Of a stretch of 38,591 nt of DNA, positions 7,368 to 15,680 are shown piece after piece. How positions within the stretch are numbered: position 1 is the first letter of the stretch; each line of letters opens with the position of its first letter. The translations under genes and the position numbers were made by a program. The notes below the pieces were generated by a model that was not told the DNA's origin, did not search any database, and saw only the letters and a list, made by a program, of their open reading frames with translations. Source of the stretch: Deltaproteobacteria bacterium (GTDB taxonomy: Bacteria; Desulfobacterota; Desulfobulbia; Desulfobulbales; Desulfurivibrionaceae); contig JAPLJH010000020.1 of assembly GCA_026388695.1 (NCBI GenBank), positions 1 to 38,591 of the forward strand, in the 5' to 3' direction.

Positions 7368-7850
7368 GTGAAAATACGCCCACTCACCCCGGAAAATTAC
7401 CCCAAGGCTTCGGCCCTGTTGCGGCAGGCATTCCCCCGCAGCACCAAGGAAGTGCAACTGGTGGAAAATCTCCACAAGAACGGCAAACCGGTGCATGAGT
7501 GGGTGTGCATCCATATCAATGCGGTCATCGCCTATATCGCTTTTACCACGGCCTACAATGGCTCGGCTGCGTGCGGCCTGCATCTGGCACCGTTAGCGGT
7601 GAAGCCGGAGTTTCAAAGGCAAGGGATCGGCTCCGAGTTGCTGCGCTTTGCCCTACGGCAGGAGGCTATCAGGGATAAGACCATCTTTGTTTTGGGTGAT
7701 CCCCGCTTTTATCAAAAATTTGGCTTTGCTCCCTGCGTCATGCCGATTTGTCCCTTTGACAAAAACAATGCCCATTTCCTGAGCCTGCGCAATAACACCG
7801 CCAGCCAGTTCACGGTGGGGTATGAGGCGGAGTTTGGGGCTAAGAGTTAG
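7368..7850 (+). CDS. GNAT-family N-acetyltransferase (YhbS-like)
   Basis: The 160-aa protein shows the GNAT core: LHLAPLAVKPEFQRQGIGSE is strand 4 plus the acetyl-CoA pyrophosphate-binding loop (Q/RxxGxG/A). GDPRFYQKFGFAP is the typical C-terminal part of the YhbS/Eis-like group. The start is GTG at 7368 (KIRPLTPENY), 59 nt after the Fic stop, so the genes may be co-transcribed. The acyl acceptor cannot be named from sequence. Confidence 0.85.
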   Translation: MKIRPLTPENYPKASALLRQAFPRSTKEVQLVENLHKNGKPVHEWVCIHINAVIAYIAFTTAYNGSAACGLHLAPLAVKPEFQRQGIGSELLRFALRQEAIRDKTIFVLGDPRFYQKFGFAPCVMPICPFDKNNAHFLSLRNNTASQFTVGYEAEFGAKS

Positions 7851-7883
7851 ATTGGCATTTATGGCAGGAGAGGTGTCCCGGCG

Positions 7884-8417
7884 CTACTTCATCTTTGACC
7901 GCAGCTTGATCTTTTCTCCGGCAACCATGAAATTACCGCTGCCGAGATGATGGATTGTCCGGGGGTTTTTCACGGCGGAGTCGATCCAGGCCTTGACCAC
8001 TTCAAGGACAAACAAGCAATACTTGGCCACCATCTCTGTATCGACCACCCGGCACTCAAGATTGGCAAAGCACTCCTCGATAAGCGGGGCGCCGACTTGC
8101 GTGGCAGGCCTAGCCGTGAGGCCAAACCGCTCGAACTTGTCTGTATTCGCCCCCGAGGTATTGCCGCACCCCACGACCTTTTCCGCTATCTCTACGGTGG
8201 GAATGTTGATGACGCATTCGTTGGTTGCCTGTAGCAGGCCGAAGGTATGGTTGCCGCTGATGACGCAACCCACCAGAGGCGGCTCAAACTCGAGCATGGT
8301 GTGCCACGACATGGTCATGATGTTTAAGCGTCCGTCGAGGGCAGTGGTGAGCAGGACAACCGGCCCCGGTTCGAGCAGGCCATAGACCTCGGACAGAGGA
8401 AAGGATTTTCTGGCCAT
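7884..8417 (-). CDS. Flavin reductase-like FMN-binding protein
   Basis: The 177-aa product, starting MARKSFPLSEVYGLLEPGPV, contains VVLLTTALDGRLNIMTMSWH and the VGCVISGNHTFGLLQATNEC region of the flavin-reductase-like split-barrel domain (FlaRed family). These proteins bind FMN and in several cases reduce flavin with NAD(P)H. I chose ATG 8417, which follows AAGGGAG at good spacing; the frame is open further upstream across the intergenic hairpin. The gene lies downstream of the BCAM0308-like gene on the same strand. Confidence 0.85.
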   Translation of the reverse strand: MARKSFPLSEVYGLLEPGPVVLLTTALDGRLNIMTMSWHTMLEFEPPLVGCVISGNHTFGLLQATNECVINIPTVEIAEKVVGCGNTSGANTDKFERFGLTARPATQVGAPLIEECFANLECRVVDTEMVAKYCLFVLEVVKAWIDSAVKNPRTIHHLGSGNFMVAGEKIKLRSKMK

Positions 8418-8437
8418 GTTAGACTCCCTTGCAACAA

Positions 8438-8467
8438 CGCCGCCCTTCTCCCTTCGGCAGGGCGGCG
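8438..8467 (-). terminator. Intergenic GC-rich hairpin (possible attenuator/terminator)
   Basis: CGCCGCCC (8438-8445) and GGGCGGCG (8460-8467) pair perfectly over eight bases. On the minus strand it follows the BCAM0308-like gene and precedes the flavin reductase ribosome binding site. Only a short TTGTTG follows, so termination would be partial. Confidence 0.5.
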
Positions 8468-8482
8468 TCCCTGATCGTCCGG

Positions 8483-8968
8483 TTATTCCCGAACCCAAGT
8501 AAGTCGGATGATTTTTTCGCCATCACCGTAGGTAAAATCAAGCTCTCCCTGGTAGGCGTTGTTCAAGGCCTCGCCAATCCGCCGGGCCAGGTGGATGCCC
8601 GTGGTTGTTACGAGGGTGCGGCCCTCTTCCTCGGCAATGGCCATGAGCCGCTCCATGGGATGCGCCTTTTTCTCCTGGGCCTCCAGGTTGTGAATCAGGT
8701 TGGTGATCTCCTCGCGATGGGTTCCGTAAAATCCACCCCGGATTTCCAGGTAACCGGCCGGGAAATTATCCTTGATGCGCTGGCAGGCCGGACAGACGAT
8801 GGCATGGGCATTGACCGCCGCCTCCCACCAGGCCCAACGGCCCTCCAGGAACACGGCCCCGCATACGCTGCATACCGTGGGCTCGGGCAACTTCCGCCGT
8901 TCATGATAGGTGTCATGCCGCTTTTCCTGAATCAGCCGATCCCTTCTCCCATATTGGCCTTTGTCCAT
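8483..8968 (-). CDS. BCAM0308-like zinc-ribbon protein
   Basis: The 161-aa soluble protein has a Cys4 zinc ribbon (CSVC at about 33-36, CPAC at about 59-62) with the conserved GRWAWWEA between the pairs. It then has RIKDNFPAGYLEIRGGF, HREEITNLIHNLE and TTTGIHLARRIGEAL. This order matches the family labelled BCAM0308 in databases, from memory, which somewhat resembles the N-terminal part of NMD3. Function is not established. A TATAAT box on the minus strand at 9101-9106 may be its -10 element. The ATG at 8968 follows a GGAGAG site. Confidence 0.75.
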   Translation of the reverse strand: MDKGQYGRRDRLIQEKRHDTYHERRKLPEPTVCSVCGAVFLEGRWAWWEAAVNAHAIVCPACQRIKDNFPAGYLEIRGGFYGTHREEITNLIHNLEAQEKKAHPMERLMAIAEEEGRTLVTTTGIHLARRIGEALNNAYQGELDFTYGDGEKIIRLTWVRE

Positions 8969-9223
8969 ACTGTTTCTCTCCTTGTCGTTTGCTGTTCACC
9001 TTCAGGCAGCATCACTTCCTGCAAGGGCAGACTGGCCATGCCCGTTTCGCTATAATGGTCCCTCCCTCTGTTTTTGTTGAGTCAGACTCCCCATGTTTAA
9101 ATTATACATCCAGCTACCAGGTAAAACACAAGCTCCAAATCAGTTTTATTTACGCACCTCATTCCCTGCCATGCGGCACGGAATAACAGGGGTATCTTCC
9201 CATTTTTCCGCAGGAATACCCAC

Positions 9224-9253
9224 TTGACATTCCGACAGACAATGGTCCATCAT
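9224..9253 (+). promoter_or_regulatory. Sigma70-like promoter of the SAP/coiled-coil gene
   Basis: A perfect TTGACA (9224-9229) is followed after 18 bp by CATCAT (9248-9253), and a strong GGGGAGGGA ribosome binding site lies at 9281-9289. The rest of the 327-bp gap 8969-9295 holds a TATAAT at 9051-9056 without a -35 box, another on the minus strand at 9101-9106, and a short hairpin GGGCA/TGCCC (9025-9043). No gene is seen there. Confidence 0.55.
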
Positions 9254-9295
9254 CATTAACATGACAGATAAACTTTTTTTGGGGAGGGACCTGCA

Positions 9296-9784
9296 ATGGA
9301 CATGACACAAGTCAAAGAAAAAGCGAAACAGCTTGGCATCCAGGTCGGCAAGATGAAGAAGGTGGATTTGATTCGAGCCATCCAGAGCAAGGAGGGCAAT
9401 TTCCCCTGCTTTGAGACGGCAAAGGATTATTGCAGCCAACTAACCTGCGCTTGGCGAAAGGCCTGCCTCCCATCCAAGGAAATGGAGAAAAAACACGAAC
9501 AGACCAAAAATCTCTACCTGAAAAAAATAAAGGCCGAGCTGGAAACCCTCACGAACAAGCTTGCCGATCTTAAAAAGAAATCGCAAAAAACCATGGGAGC
9601 AGGCAAGACAGAGGCACTGGCCGAGATCCACAAGCTCGAAAAAAAGATTGAGGACCTCAAGAAAAATGCCCATGGGCTTGCCACGGCGAGCGAAGATGCC
9701 TGGGAAATTACCAAGCAGGGGGTCGATAAAGCATGGAAAGGTCTGCGCGATTCAGCCAAAAAGGCCTTGGCGAAATTCAGCTGA
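9296..9784 (+). CDS. SAP-like domain protein with Cys cluster and coiled coil
   Basis: The 162-aa product starts with a helix-extended-loop-helix of SAP/Rho-N type (VKEKAKQLGIQVGKMKKVDL, then IRAIQSKEGN). Next come four closely spaced cysteines (C38, C46, C51, C57), then a long Lys/Glu-rich coiled coil and a Trp-containing amphipathic tail. The SAP-like part followed by the Cys cluster recurs in small deltaproteobacterial proteins; the coiled-coil tail is reminiscent of stress-related helical proteins. The SAP part suggests nucleic-acid binding and the cysteines a metal site; both are inference. It is a single gene with its own promoter. Confidence 0.72.
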   Translation: MDMTQVKEKAKQLGIQVGKMKKVDLIRAIQSKEGNFPCFETAKDYCSQLTCAWRKACLPSKEMEKKHEQTKNLYLKKIKAELETLTNKLADLKKKSQKTMGAGKTEALAEIHKLEKKIEDLKKNAHGLATASEDAWEITKQGVDKAWKGLRDSAKKALAKFS

Positions 9785-9830
9785 GGGTTCGGTGGCGTGA
9801 TGGGGTTTGGGGCCGAACCTCGACAAAAAA

Positions 9831-10511
9831 TCAGCGCGAGATGGTGAAATCCCACCCCATTTCAATCGCCAGCCATTGCGGAAGCAGCATTCGTGAACGG
9901 GAAAAATCCAAGCCCGAGTTTTCGATATAATCCTGTAATGCCGTTGAAAACGGGCTGGCCGCCGTGACCACCGATCGGAGCATCAGCGGCGCGTCTGCGC
10001 TAGATTCCGGATCGTTTGCCACCTGGCAGGACTGGGGCTGCGAAGAGACAAAATGCGTGCGGCACACCACCGGCCGCACGGGATAGGCGCCACACACCCC
10101 ATTGACATCAAGCGGGCAGGAATGGTCGTAGCAGGAAAGATCTGCCAGCTCGTCGATGGTGGACAACGGATGCCTGCCAGGTTTGGCATCGTCCCACGCA
10201 TGCCATTGCTGGGTGCGCAGACGAAGGCCGCGTATCTGCTCTGCGGAGAATTCCCGCCTGATATATTGCGCCAAGGTGTGGGCCTCGGCACTGTTGGTAA
10301 GGATATGATACCGGCAACAGTGGCAACAGCCCGGTTTACAACTTGGCAAGATGCCCTCTTCGCACCGCAGCCGATCCAGTTCGCAGGCAATTGCCGCATC
10401 CAAAGAAGCATACACACCGATGACAAAATGCTCTTGCGGGGCAATGGGGATATCGGCTCCGAATTCCATAGTGTCATTACCGGAACAGCCATTTTCAATC
10501 AGGTTTATCAT
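9831..10511 (-). CDS. YkgJ-family cysteine-cluster protein
   Basis: The 226-aa protein has the CKPGCCHCC cluster near residue 60 and further Cys in CYDHSCPLDVNGVCGAYPVR with the trailing RPVVCRTHF. That is the CxxxCxxCC-type zinc or Fe-S binding signature of the YkgJ (UPF0153-like) family. Function is unknown; relatives are often linked to metal-dependent modification. The ATG at 10511 follows AAGGA closely; a second ATG 14 codons further in is possible. It has no signal peptide. Confidence 0.82.
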   Translation of the reverse strand: MINLIENGCSGNDTMEFGADIPIAPQEHFVIGVYASLDAAIACELDRLRCEEGILPSCKPGCCHCCRYHILTNSAEAHTLAQYIRREFSAEQIRGLRLRTQQWHAWDDAKPGRHPLSTIDELADLSCYDHSCPLDVNGVCGAYPVRPVVCRTHFVSSQPQSCQVANDPESSADAPLMLRSVVTAASPFSTALQDYIENSGLDFSRSRMLLPQWLAIEMGWDFTISR

Positions 10512-10683
10512 TCTTCCTTTTTTTGGGCAGGGACTTCAGACAGGGACAAGGCCATAAGTCCGATCAGCATGAGCCGACAAATTTATTGGCACAAACGTCC
10601 CACGCATCACTTGTAGATTCGCGTGCAAGACGCGTGCGACATTCTACCACCGCCGTTGCAGTTCTTTCGGGTGCATACGCATG

Positions 10684-11364
10684 TTAGCGGACCGCAGTTA
10701 CGAACGGGCGAAGCCTCTTCCAATCTTCTCTTTGCACAGCCAGCGGCCTATGAGTATTGCGTATCCTTGCGCCGCAATGGTACACGGCGAATGCGCGGCT
10801 TCCATTCGGGAGAATTCTTCCACCGACCGCTTCAACTTCTGAGCGAAAGGGACCGCACTCCATGGCGAACCCGCGAAGAATCGTGCGGTACGCACGTTCA
10901 CCGAGTCCGACGACAACCTTTGGATGAACGATTTCAATTTGGCGGCGAAGGAAGTTCGCACAGTTAACGAACCAAGACGCACTGACCTTTCCTTGAAGCC
11001 CGCCTTGAGCATCCTTCAAGCAGAGAATCGCGTTGGTAAAGAAAGCAACGTCGCGACCGAATTTGGAGCCTGGTTCTCCGATCAAAATTCCGGCAATACC
11101 GACCAGTTCCACAAGCGCAAGATTCGTCGGATTGCGTGGCCCTTCGCGCCCTTCACGACGAACGAAGTACGACGTGTCACCCCAGTCTTGGCCGACAACC
11201 ATCAGGGACGCATCGAGGTTCCCCTGCCAGAGCGACCACGCACCAATATGTTCCGAATCGAATCGACCGCCGTTGACATCTGCGGGGTTCGTCAGTCCGC
11301 AACAGAGATGACATGCCTTTCTGTCGGCAACCACTTGGGCGTAGGGAGCTGTCCTCTTCATCAC
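10684..11364 (-). CDS. Uracil-DNA glycosylase superfamily protein
   Basis: The 226-aa product has CHLCCGLTNPADVNGG at the N-terminus, then SLMVVGQDWGD (motif 1 of the UDG superfamily, a GQDxG variant) near residues 54-64. It continues FFTNAILC, VVVGLGERAYRTIL and a C-terminal AVYHCGARIRNTHR where the second UDG motif lies. The enzyme type (uracil excision or another base) cannot be fixed, since both catalytic motifs deviate from UdgA/UdgB as I know them. The N-terminal Cys residues may be part of an Fe-S or zinc site. Confidence 0.7.
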   Translation of the reverse strand: MMKRTAPYAQVVADRKACHLCCGLTNPADVNGGRFDSEHIGAWSLWQGNLDASLMVVGQDWGDTSYFVRREGREGPRNPTNLALVELVGIAGILIGEPGSKFGRDVAFFTNAILCLKDAQGGLQGKVSASWFVNCANFLRRQIEIVHPKVVVGLGERAYRTILRGFAMECGPFRSEVEAVGGRILPNGSRAFAVYHCGARIRNTHRPLAVQREDWKRLRPFVTAVR

Positions 11365-11397
11365 CTGGATCCGGCTAACAAGTTATCCTGCGAATAT

Positions 11398-11425
11398 GGC
11401 TATCATGCCGAAAATCATGATAGCC
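11398..11425. repeat. Perfect 10-bp inverted repeat downstream of pit
   Basis: GGCTATCATG (11398-11407) and CATGATAGCC (11416-11425) flank an 8-nt loop. It lies between the end of the pit gene and the start of the UDG-like gene, both on the minus strand. No T-run follows on the minus strand, so it is a weak terminator at best, or an operator of the UDG-like gene. Confidence 0.55.
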
Positions 11426-11496
11426 AGAAATATAGGCAAAAAATGGCAGGAAAAAATACGCTATTGGTCGCCCCAACACACGGAACTTTCGCCGTC

Positions 11497-12861
11497 TTAC
11501 TTACCAAGCCCCACAAGCATCAGCAACTCATACGAAAGCGCAGCAACCAACCCGGCGGCTGGAAGGGTCAGAACCCAGGCCATGACCATGCTCTGCGCCA
11601 CACCCCAACGCACTGCGGACAGCCGCTTGCTGGCGCCCACCCCGAAGATGCTGCCGGAGATGACGTGGGTGGTGCTCACCGGCATGCCAAAATGGCTGGT
11701 CACGAAGAGGACGATGGCGGAGGAGGTCTCGGCGGCAAAGCCGTGCACCGGCTCCAGCCGGATAATCTTATGCCCCATGGTCTTGATGATCCGCCAGCCG
11801 CCCACCGAGGTTCCCAGGGCCATGGCGATGGCGCAGGAGAATACCACCCAGGTGGGAACCACGGGCTCGGGGATCAGCCGGGCGCTTACCAGAGCCATGG
11901 TGATGATACCCATGCTTTTTTGGGCGTCGTTCAGGCCGTGGGTAAAGGCCATGGCCGCGGCGGAAACAATCTGTAGGTTGCGGAAACTCGCGCTCACCCG
12001 GCCGGGATGCACATGGGCAAGGGTTTTGAAGATAATGCCCATAAGAATAAAGCCGATGATAAAGCCCATGGCAGGAGAACCAACCAGTGGGATCAACACC
12101 TTATGGACAATCCCGCCCCACAGAACCGTGGGCAGCCCGCCGTGGATGATGGCCGCCCCGCACAGACCGCCGATCAGGGCGTGGGAAGAGCTGCTGGGGA
12201 TGCCGTATTTCCAGGTGATCAGGTTCCAGACGATGGCGCCGAGGATGGCGGCCAGGATAACCACCTGGAAGGCCTGCTGGTTTGAATCAAGCTCTTGAGG
12301 GTAGGCCTTTTCCAGCAGGGCGCGGTTGGTGTTGGCCAAATCTTCCGGTTTCAGCTTGGTGGCATCCTTGATCTTTGCCACCGTCTTCTCCTTGAGCGCG
12401 ACCCCGGCGAACCGCTCGGCGGAATAGAGATCGGCTTGGGTGATGGCGCGGTTCAAGTCAGCCACCATGGCACTCTGCAACTCCGGGGAGGCAGCGGTGC
12501 CCACGGTGTATTGCTTGAGCAACCCCTGGGTTGCGGGAGAAAGCCCCGTTGCCAGATATTGGGAGACCGGATCAGCGGGATTTTTCAGCTTGGCGGCAAA
12601 CTCTGCCGGCTGATGGATATCAACGGTCTGAAACCGCGCCGTATCGACCAGGCCGCTGGCAACCGTGATCGCCACCTGAGTGGAAACCAGGGCGCCGACG
12701 AAGTTCAGACAGGCCGCCATGACAATCGCCTTGCGCGGCGAGAGCACCCGGGTGGAGACCACTGTGGCGATGGCGTTGGCCGTATCATGAAAGCCGTTGA
12801 TATAGTCGAAGGCCAGGGCACAGACCACAACCAGGGCGAGTAACAGCGACACACTAAGCAT
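11497..12861 (-). CDS. pit: PiT-family inorganic phosphate permease
   Basis: The 454-aa polytopic protein carries the two PiT signature repeats: FDYINGFHDTANAIATVVST at the N-terminus and THGLNDAQKSMGIITMAL in the second half. It also has GFAAETSSAIVLF and GMPVSTTHVISGSIFG. A hydrophilic segment of roughly 100 residues (about 75-190) splits the first set of helices. Members carry H+- or Na+-coupled phosphate (metal-phosphate) uptake across the inner membrane. The start overlaps the DUF47 gene stop by 8 nt, so the two are co-translated. Confidence 0.93.
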   Translation of the reverse strand: MLSVSLLLALVVVCALAFDYINGFHDTANAIATVVSTRVLSPRKAIVMAACLNFVGALVSTQVAITVASGLVDTARFQTVDIHQPAEFAAKLKNPADPVSQYLATGLSPATQGLLKQYTVGTAASPELQSAMVADLNRAITQADLYSAERFAGVALKEKTVAKIKDATKLKPEDLANTNRALLEKAYPQELDSNQQAFQVVILAAILGAIVWNLITWKYGIPSSSSHALIGGLCGAAIIHGGLPTVLWGGIVHKVLIPLVGSPAMGFIIGFILMGIIFKTLAHVHPGRVSASFRNLQIVSAAAMAFTHGLNDAQKSMGIITMALVSARLIPEPVVPTWVVFSCAIAMALGTSVGGWRIIKTMGHKIIRLEPVHGFAAETSSAIVLFVTSHFGMPVSTTHVISGSIFGVGASKRLSAVRWGVAQSMVMAWVLTLPAAGLVAALSYELLMLVGLGK

Positions 12862-13483
12862 ATTTCACAACCACGCTTTCGATGATGTGGGCGACATCTT
12901 CGCATTTGTCCACCGCCACTTCGATCCGGTCGTACACCGCCTTCCATTTGATGACGTTGATCGGGTCCGCATCCGGGGCATTGAGCAGGCTGGCCAGCGC
13001 CTTACGGAAGGCGGCGTCGTGCTCGTTCTCGATCTGGTGAATGCGGATGAAAAGATCCTGGACATTATCCCGGTTTGGCTTGGTGCGCAGCGTCTTGACC
13101 GTATCCAGCGTGGCTTCGGTGATCCGCACCAGCCGCACCACCAGCCCTTCCAGATCGGGGCGCAGTTCCTTCAGTTCGTAGAGCGCCATCCTGCCGGTGC
13201 AGGCCTCAATGCAATCGGTTATGTCGTCCAGCGCGCTGGACAGGGCGTGCAGATCTTCCTTGTCCAACGGGGTGACAAAGGTGGCATCGATCCGATTGGC
13301 CAGCTCATGGGTGATGTGGTCGGCCTCGCTCTCTATCTCCTTGATCCTGGCTGCGTGCGTGGCGAGATTGGCGAAGTCATTGACCAAGGCCTGAAATTCC
13401 ATGGCCGCATCCACCGCGGCCTGCGCCTGTTTTTCTAGCAGCGCGTAAAAACCCTGCTTCTTGTTTAATCCTGGAAAACGCAC
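12854..13483 (-). CDS. DUF47/PhoU-like Pit accessory protein
   Basis: The 209-aa all-helical protein matches the DUF47 (TIGR00153-like) family, with FAREAARIKEIE-type heptads, EADHITHELANRIDATFVTP, LSSALDDITDCIEA and the C-terminal KWKAVYDRIEVAVDKCEDVA. The pair of acidic E-x3-D helices is the PhoU-type metal site. Such proteins accompany Pit permeases and probably regulate them. I chose GTG 13483 because AAGGAGG lies 7 nt upstream; a TTG earlier in frame would fall inside that site. First gene of a two-gene operon with pit. Confidence 0.9.
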   Translation of the reverse strand: MRFPGLNKKQGFYALLEKQAQAAVDAAMEFQALVNDFANLATHAARIKEIESEADHITHELANRIDATFVTPLDKEDLHALSSALDDITDCIEACTGRMALYELKELRPDLEGLVVRLVRITEATLDTVKTLRTKPNRDNVQDLFIRIHQIENEHDAAFRKALASLLNAPDADPINVIKWKAVYDRIEVAVDKCEDVAHIIESVVVKYA

Positions 13484-13504
13484 AAGCTTACCTCCTTGCA
13501 AAAT

Positions 13505-13536
13505 GAAAAAACAGGGCGATCACACACAGAATCGCC
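13505..13536 (-). terminator. Terminator after the VWA-OmpA gene
   Basis: On the minus strand GGCGAT pairs with ATCGCC (13515-13520 with 13531-13536), followed by CTGTTTTTTC. It lies directly after the stop of the VWA-OmpA gene and separates it from the DUF47-pit operon. Confidence 0.65.
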
Positions 13537-13544
13537 GAAAATAA

Positions 13545-15584
13545 TTACTCCGTATATTGAAGCGTGATGATCACTGTCCGGTTCAGCGATCTTCCCTCGG
13601 GCAGGCTGTTGTCGTAGGGCGGATTGTTGGGTCCGTTACCCGTATGGGTTATGTTTGCCGCCGCGACAGCCTTGGCCTGGAGAGTGGTATCGTACACCGC
13701 CTTTGCCCGGCGGGCCGACAGGTCGATATTGTATTTTTCCGTACCGATGCTGTCGGTATGCCCGGCGATATCCATGGCCACGGACTTAAGCTCCGCCACC
13801 CTGGCAAGCACCCGGTTGACAATGACCTGATTGCGGTCCTTGAGTTCGGTTCGGTCAAAGTCAAAGAGGATCAGGCCGTATTTCTCCACCACCTTGTTCC
13901 CTGTTTTCTGGGCGATGCGCTCCTCCCGCCGGATAAAGTTGATGGCAATGGGGTTGCTGGCGGTGCTGAACACGTTGCCTTCCTTGTCTTTCACTTCAAG
14001 ATCGGCGCTGAGCTGACCAAGGACGGCAAGATCACGCAGGCCCAAGGCTTCCAGGGCAAAGGCCACCTCCGTCGGCGGAACCCCTGCACCTTCCCTGGTG
14101 GCCAGCACCTTGTCTGCACCGCCCAACAATCTCAGCTGCCAGTGCGTGATTTCGATCTCGGCCTGTAGGGAGGGAGTAATCCGAATCTCCTTGGTGTCGG
14201 CCTGTTCCAGCATGTAAATGCTCTTGATGGTGTCGAGGATGGCCGGATGCGTGGCCAAGATTTCCACCCGCTGATTTTCCACGACCCCTTCCGGAACCCG
14301 GCTGGAACTGGGCACTGCCGGAAGATTCCGGGCCTTGATTTCCATGCGGGACGGGTCAATGCCCCATACGGACTTCAGGTAGGCGGCAACCGCCTCGGCC
14401 CGACTCTTTGCCAGGGCGATCTTGCCCTTTTCCACGCCGGTATTGGAGTTGCAGCCCACCAGGGTAATGCGGGCCTCGGGGTTGGCCAGCAGACGTTTGC
14501 CGATCACGTTCAAAACATGGTGGTGTTTCTCCATGGTGCCCGTGAGTTTTTCCTCGGCAAAGGACCCGGTCTCCTCCGCACTGGTCAGGGCGACGTATCG
14601 ATCAGGGATGCGGCTTTTGCCCGTGTCAAAATAGACGTGGTTGAGCAAGGGAGAGCTGTCCACCATGGTGACTTCCTCGATGTTCACGGCGGCGGGCGCG
14701 CTGGCCAGCGTCCCGGTTGGGGGAGCAAGAAACCGGTAGGTGACCACATAGCGGTGGAAGATGGTGGTGGAGAATTTCTTGAGAATGGGCAGGAAATCGC
14801 TGGCCGAGTTGGCCTTGCGGATCATGCCGTTATGGCCCTGGGCAAAGGAACTCAAAAAGGTATCCAGGCCGGGCTTGTCCATATAGTCCACGGCATAGGC
14901 GGAGAAGTTGCTCACGCCCTTGGCCGCCAACGCCACCTCTTCACCCTTCACCTTGCTGTTGATGTCTTCCCCATCTGAGAAAACGATCATGAACTTCTGG
15001 CTGTCCGCAGGCATCTGGCCGATGATCTCCAGGCCCTTCTGCATGCTGTCATAGAGGTAGGTGCCGTCGGTGGTGGCAGGGAAAAAACTGCCCCGCAAAA
15101 ATTGGTTCAAGGCCTGCGCCTCGTTTGCCTGAAAGGTTCGGGTGGAGACCCGGGGCTGCTTTGCGCCCGGGTCGACAAAGGTGACGACATGGACATTGTC
15201 GATGGGCCGGACCAGGGCGAGGAAGCTGTTCAAGGCGGCCAACAGGGGTTCCACCGCCTTGCGCTGCTCCATGGAATAGGAATTGTCCACCACCAGCACA
15301 ATATTGAGGCCGATGTTCCGCTGCTCCTGGACATCTTCCACCGAAATGATCTTGGCTGTTTTTGGCCCTTGCTTGATGGAAAAATCCTCTTTCTTCAAGC
15401 CCAGGATGGCCTCCCCGCCCTTATCCTGAACCGAGACCAGCACCTTACCCTCTTCCAGGGCTTGGAAACTCAGTTTCGCCTTAGGGCGGAGGGCCTGCAC
15501 CTCAAGAGCATCCAAGGCCAGGCTCGCGCCCGCCCAGGCAAAAACGACGAGAAACAAGCAAAGAAGACTAACGATCTTTTTCAT
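13545..15584 (-). CDS. Exported VWA protein with two OmpA-like domains
   Basis: The 679-aa protein begins with a signal peptide (MKKIVSLLCLFLVVFAWAGASLA). A von Willebrand factor A domain follows, with the MIDAS motif DNSYS (VLVVDNSYSMEQRK) and later FSDGEDINSK. Two OmpA-like peptidoglycan-associated domains come next. The central one holds NHVYFDTGKSRIPDRY, ITLVGCNSNTG and KSRAEAVAAYL. The C-terminal one holds GLILFDFDRTELKDRN, MDIAGHTDSIGTEKYN and LSARRAKAVYD. I chose ATG 15584 (AGGAG seven bases upstream). Predicted periplasmic or outer-membrane tethered; the function is unknown. Confidence 0.85.
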   Translation of the reverse strand: MKKIVSLLCLFLVVFAWAGASLALDALEVQALRPKAKLSFQALEEGKVLVSVQDKGGEAILGLKKEDFSIKQGPKTAKIISVEDVQEQRNIGLNIVLVVDNSYSMEQRKAVEPLLAALNSFLALVRPIDNVHVVTFVDPGAKQPRVSTRTFQANEAQALNQFLRGSFFPATTDGTYLYDSMQKGLEIIGQMPADSQKFMIVFSDGEDINSKVKGEEVALAAKGVSNFSAYAVDYMDKPGLDTFLSSFAQGHNGMIRKANSASDFLPILKKFSTTIFHRYVVTYRFLAPPTGTLASAPAAVNIEEVTMVDSSPLLNHVYFDTGKSRIPDRYVALTSAEETGSFAEEKLTGTMEKHHHVLNVIGKRLLANPEARITLVGCNSNTGVEKGKIALAKSRAEAVAAYLKSVWGIDPSRMEIKARNLPAVPSSSRVPEGVVENQRVEILATHPAILDTIKSIYMLEQADTKEIRITPSLQAEIEITHWQLRLLGGADKVLATREGAGVPPTEVAFALEALGLRDLAVLGQLSADLEVKDKEGNVFSTASNPIAINFIRREERIAQKTGNKVVEKYGLILFDFDRTELKDRNQVIVNRVLARVAELKSVAMDIAGHTDSIGTEKYNIDLSARRAKAVYDTTLQAKAVAAANITHTGNGPNNPPYDNSLPEGRSLNRTVIITLQYTE

Positions 15585-15680
15585 GGTGTTGCTCCTGTGG
15601 CGGATGCGAAAGCGCATCACGAAGGCAAAGATTTTGCGAATTTTTTCTAAGCAAGAAGGACGCGGGCGGACTGAAGGCCC

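Noticed and set aside
8989-9186. A 65-aa ORF upstream of the SAP-like gene
   Set aside because: No ribosome binding site, no recognisable composition, and it spans promoter-like boxes on both strands.
10560-10683. A tRNA or integron attC site in the gap before the UDG-like gene
   Set aside because: No cloverleaf arms or T-loop motif could be drawn, and no attC core pair fits.
10924-11976. A 350-aa plus-strand ORF
   Set aside because: It is antisense to the UDG-like gene and the 3' part of pit and crosses their intergenic hairpin; no domain is visible.
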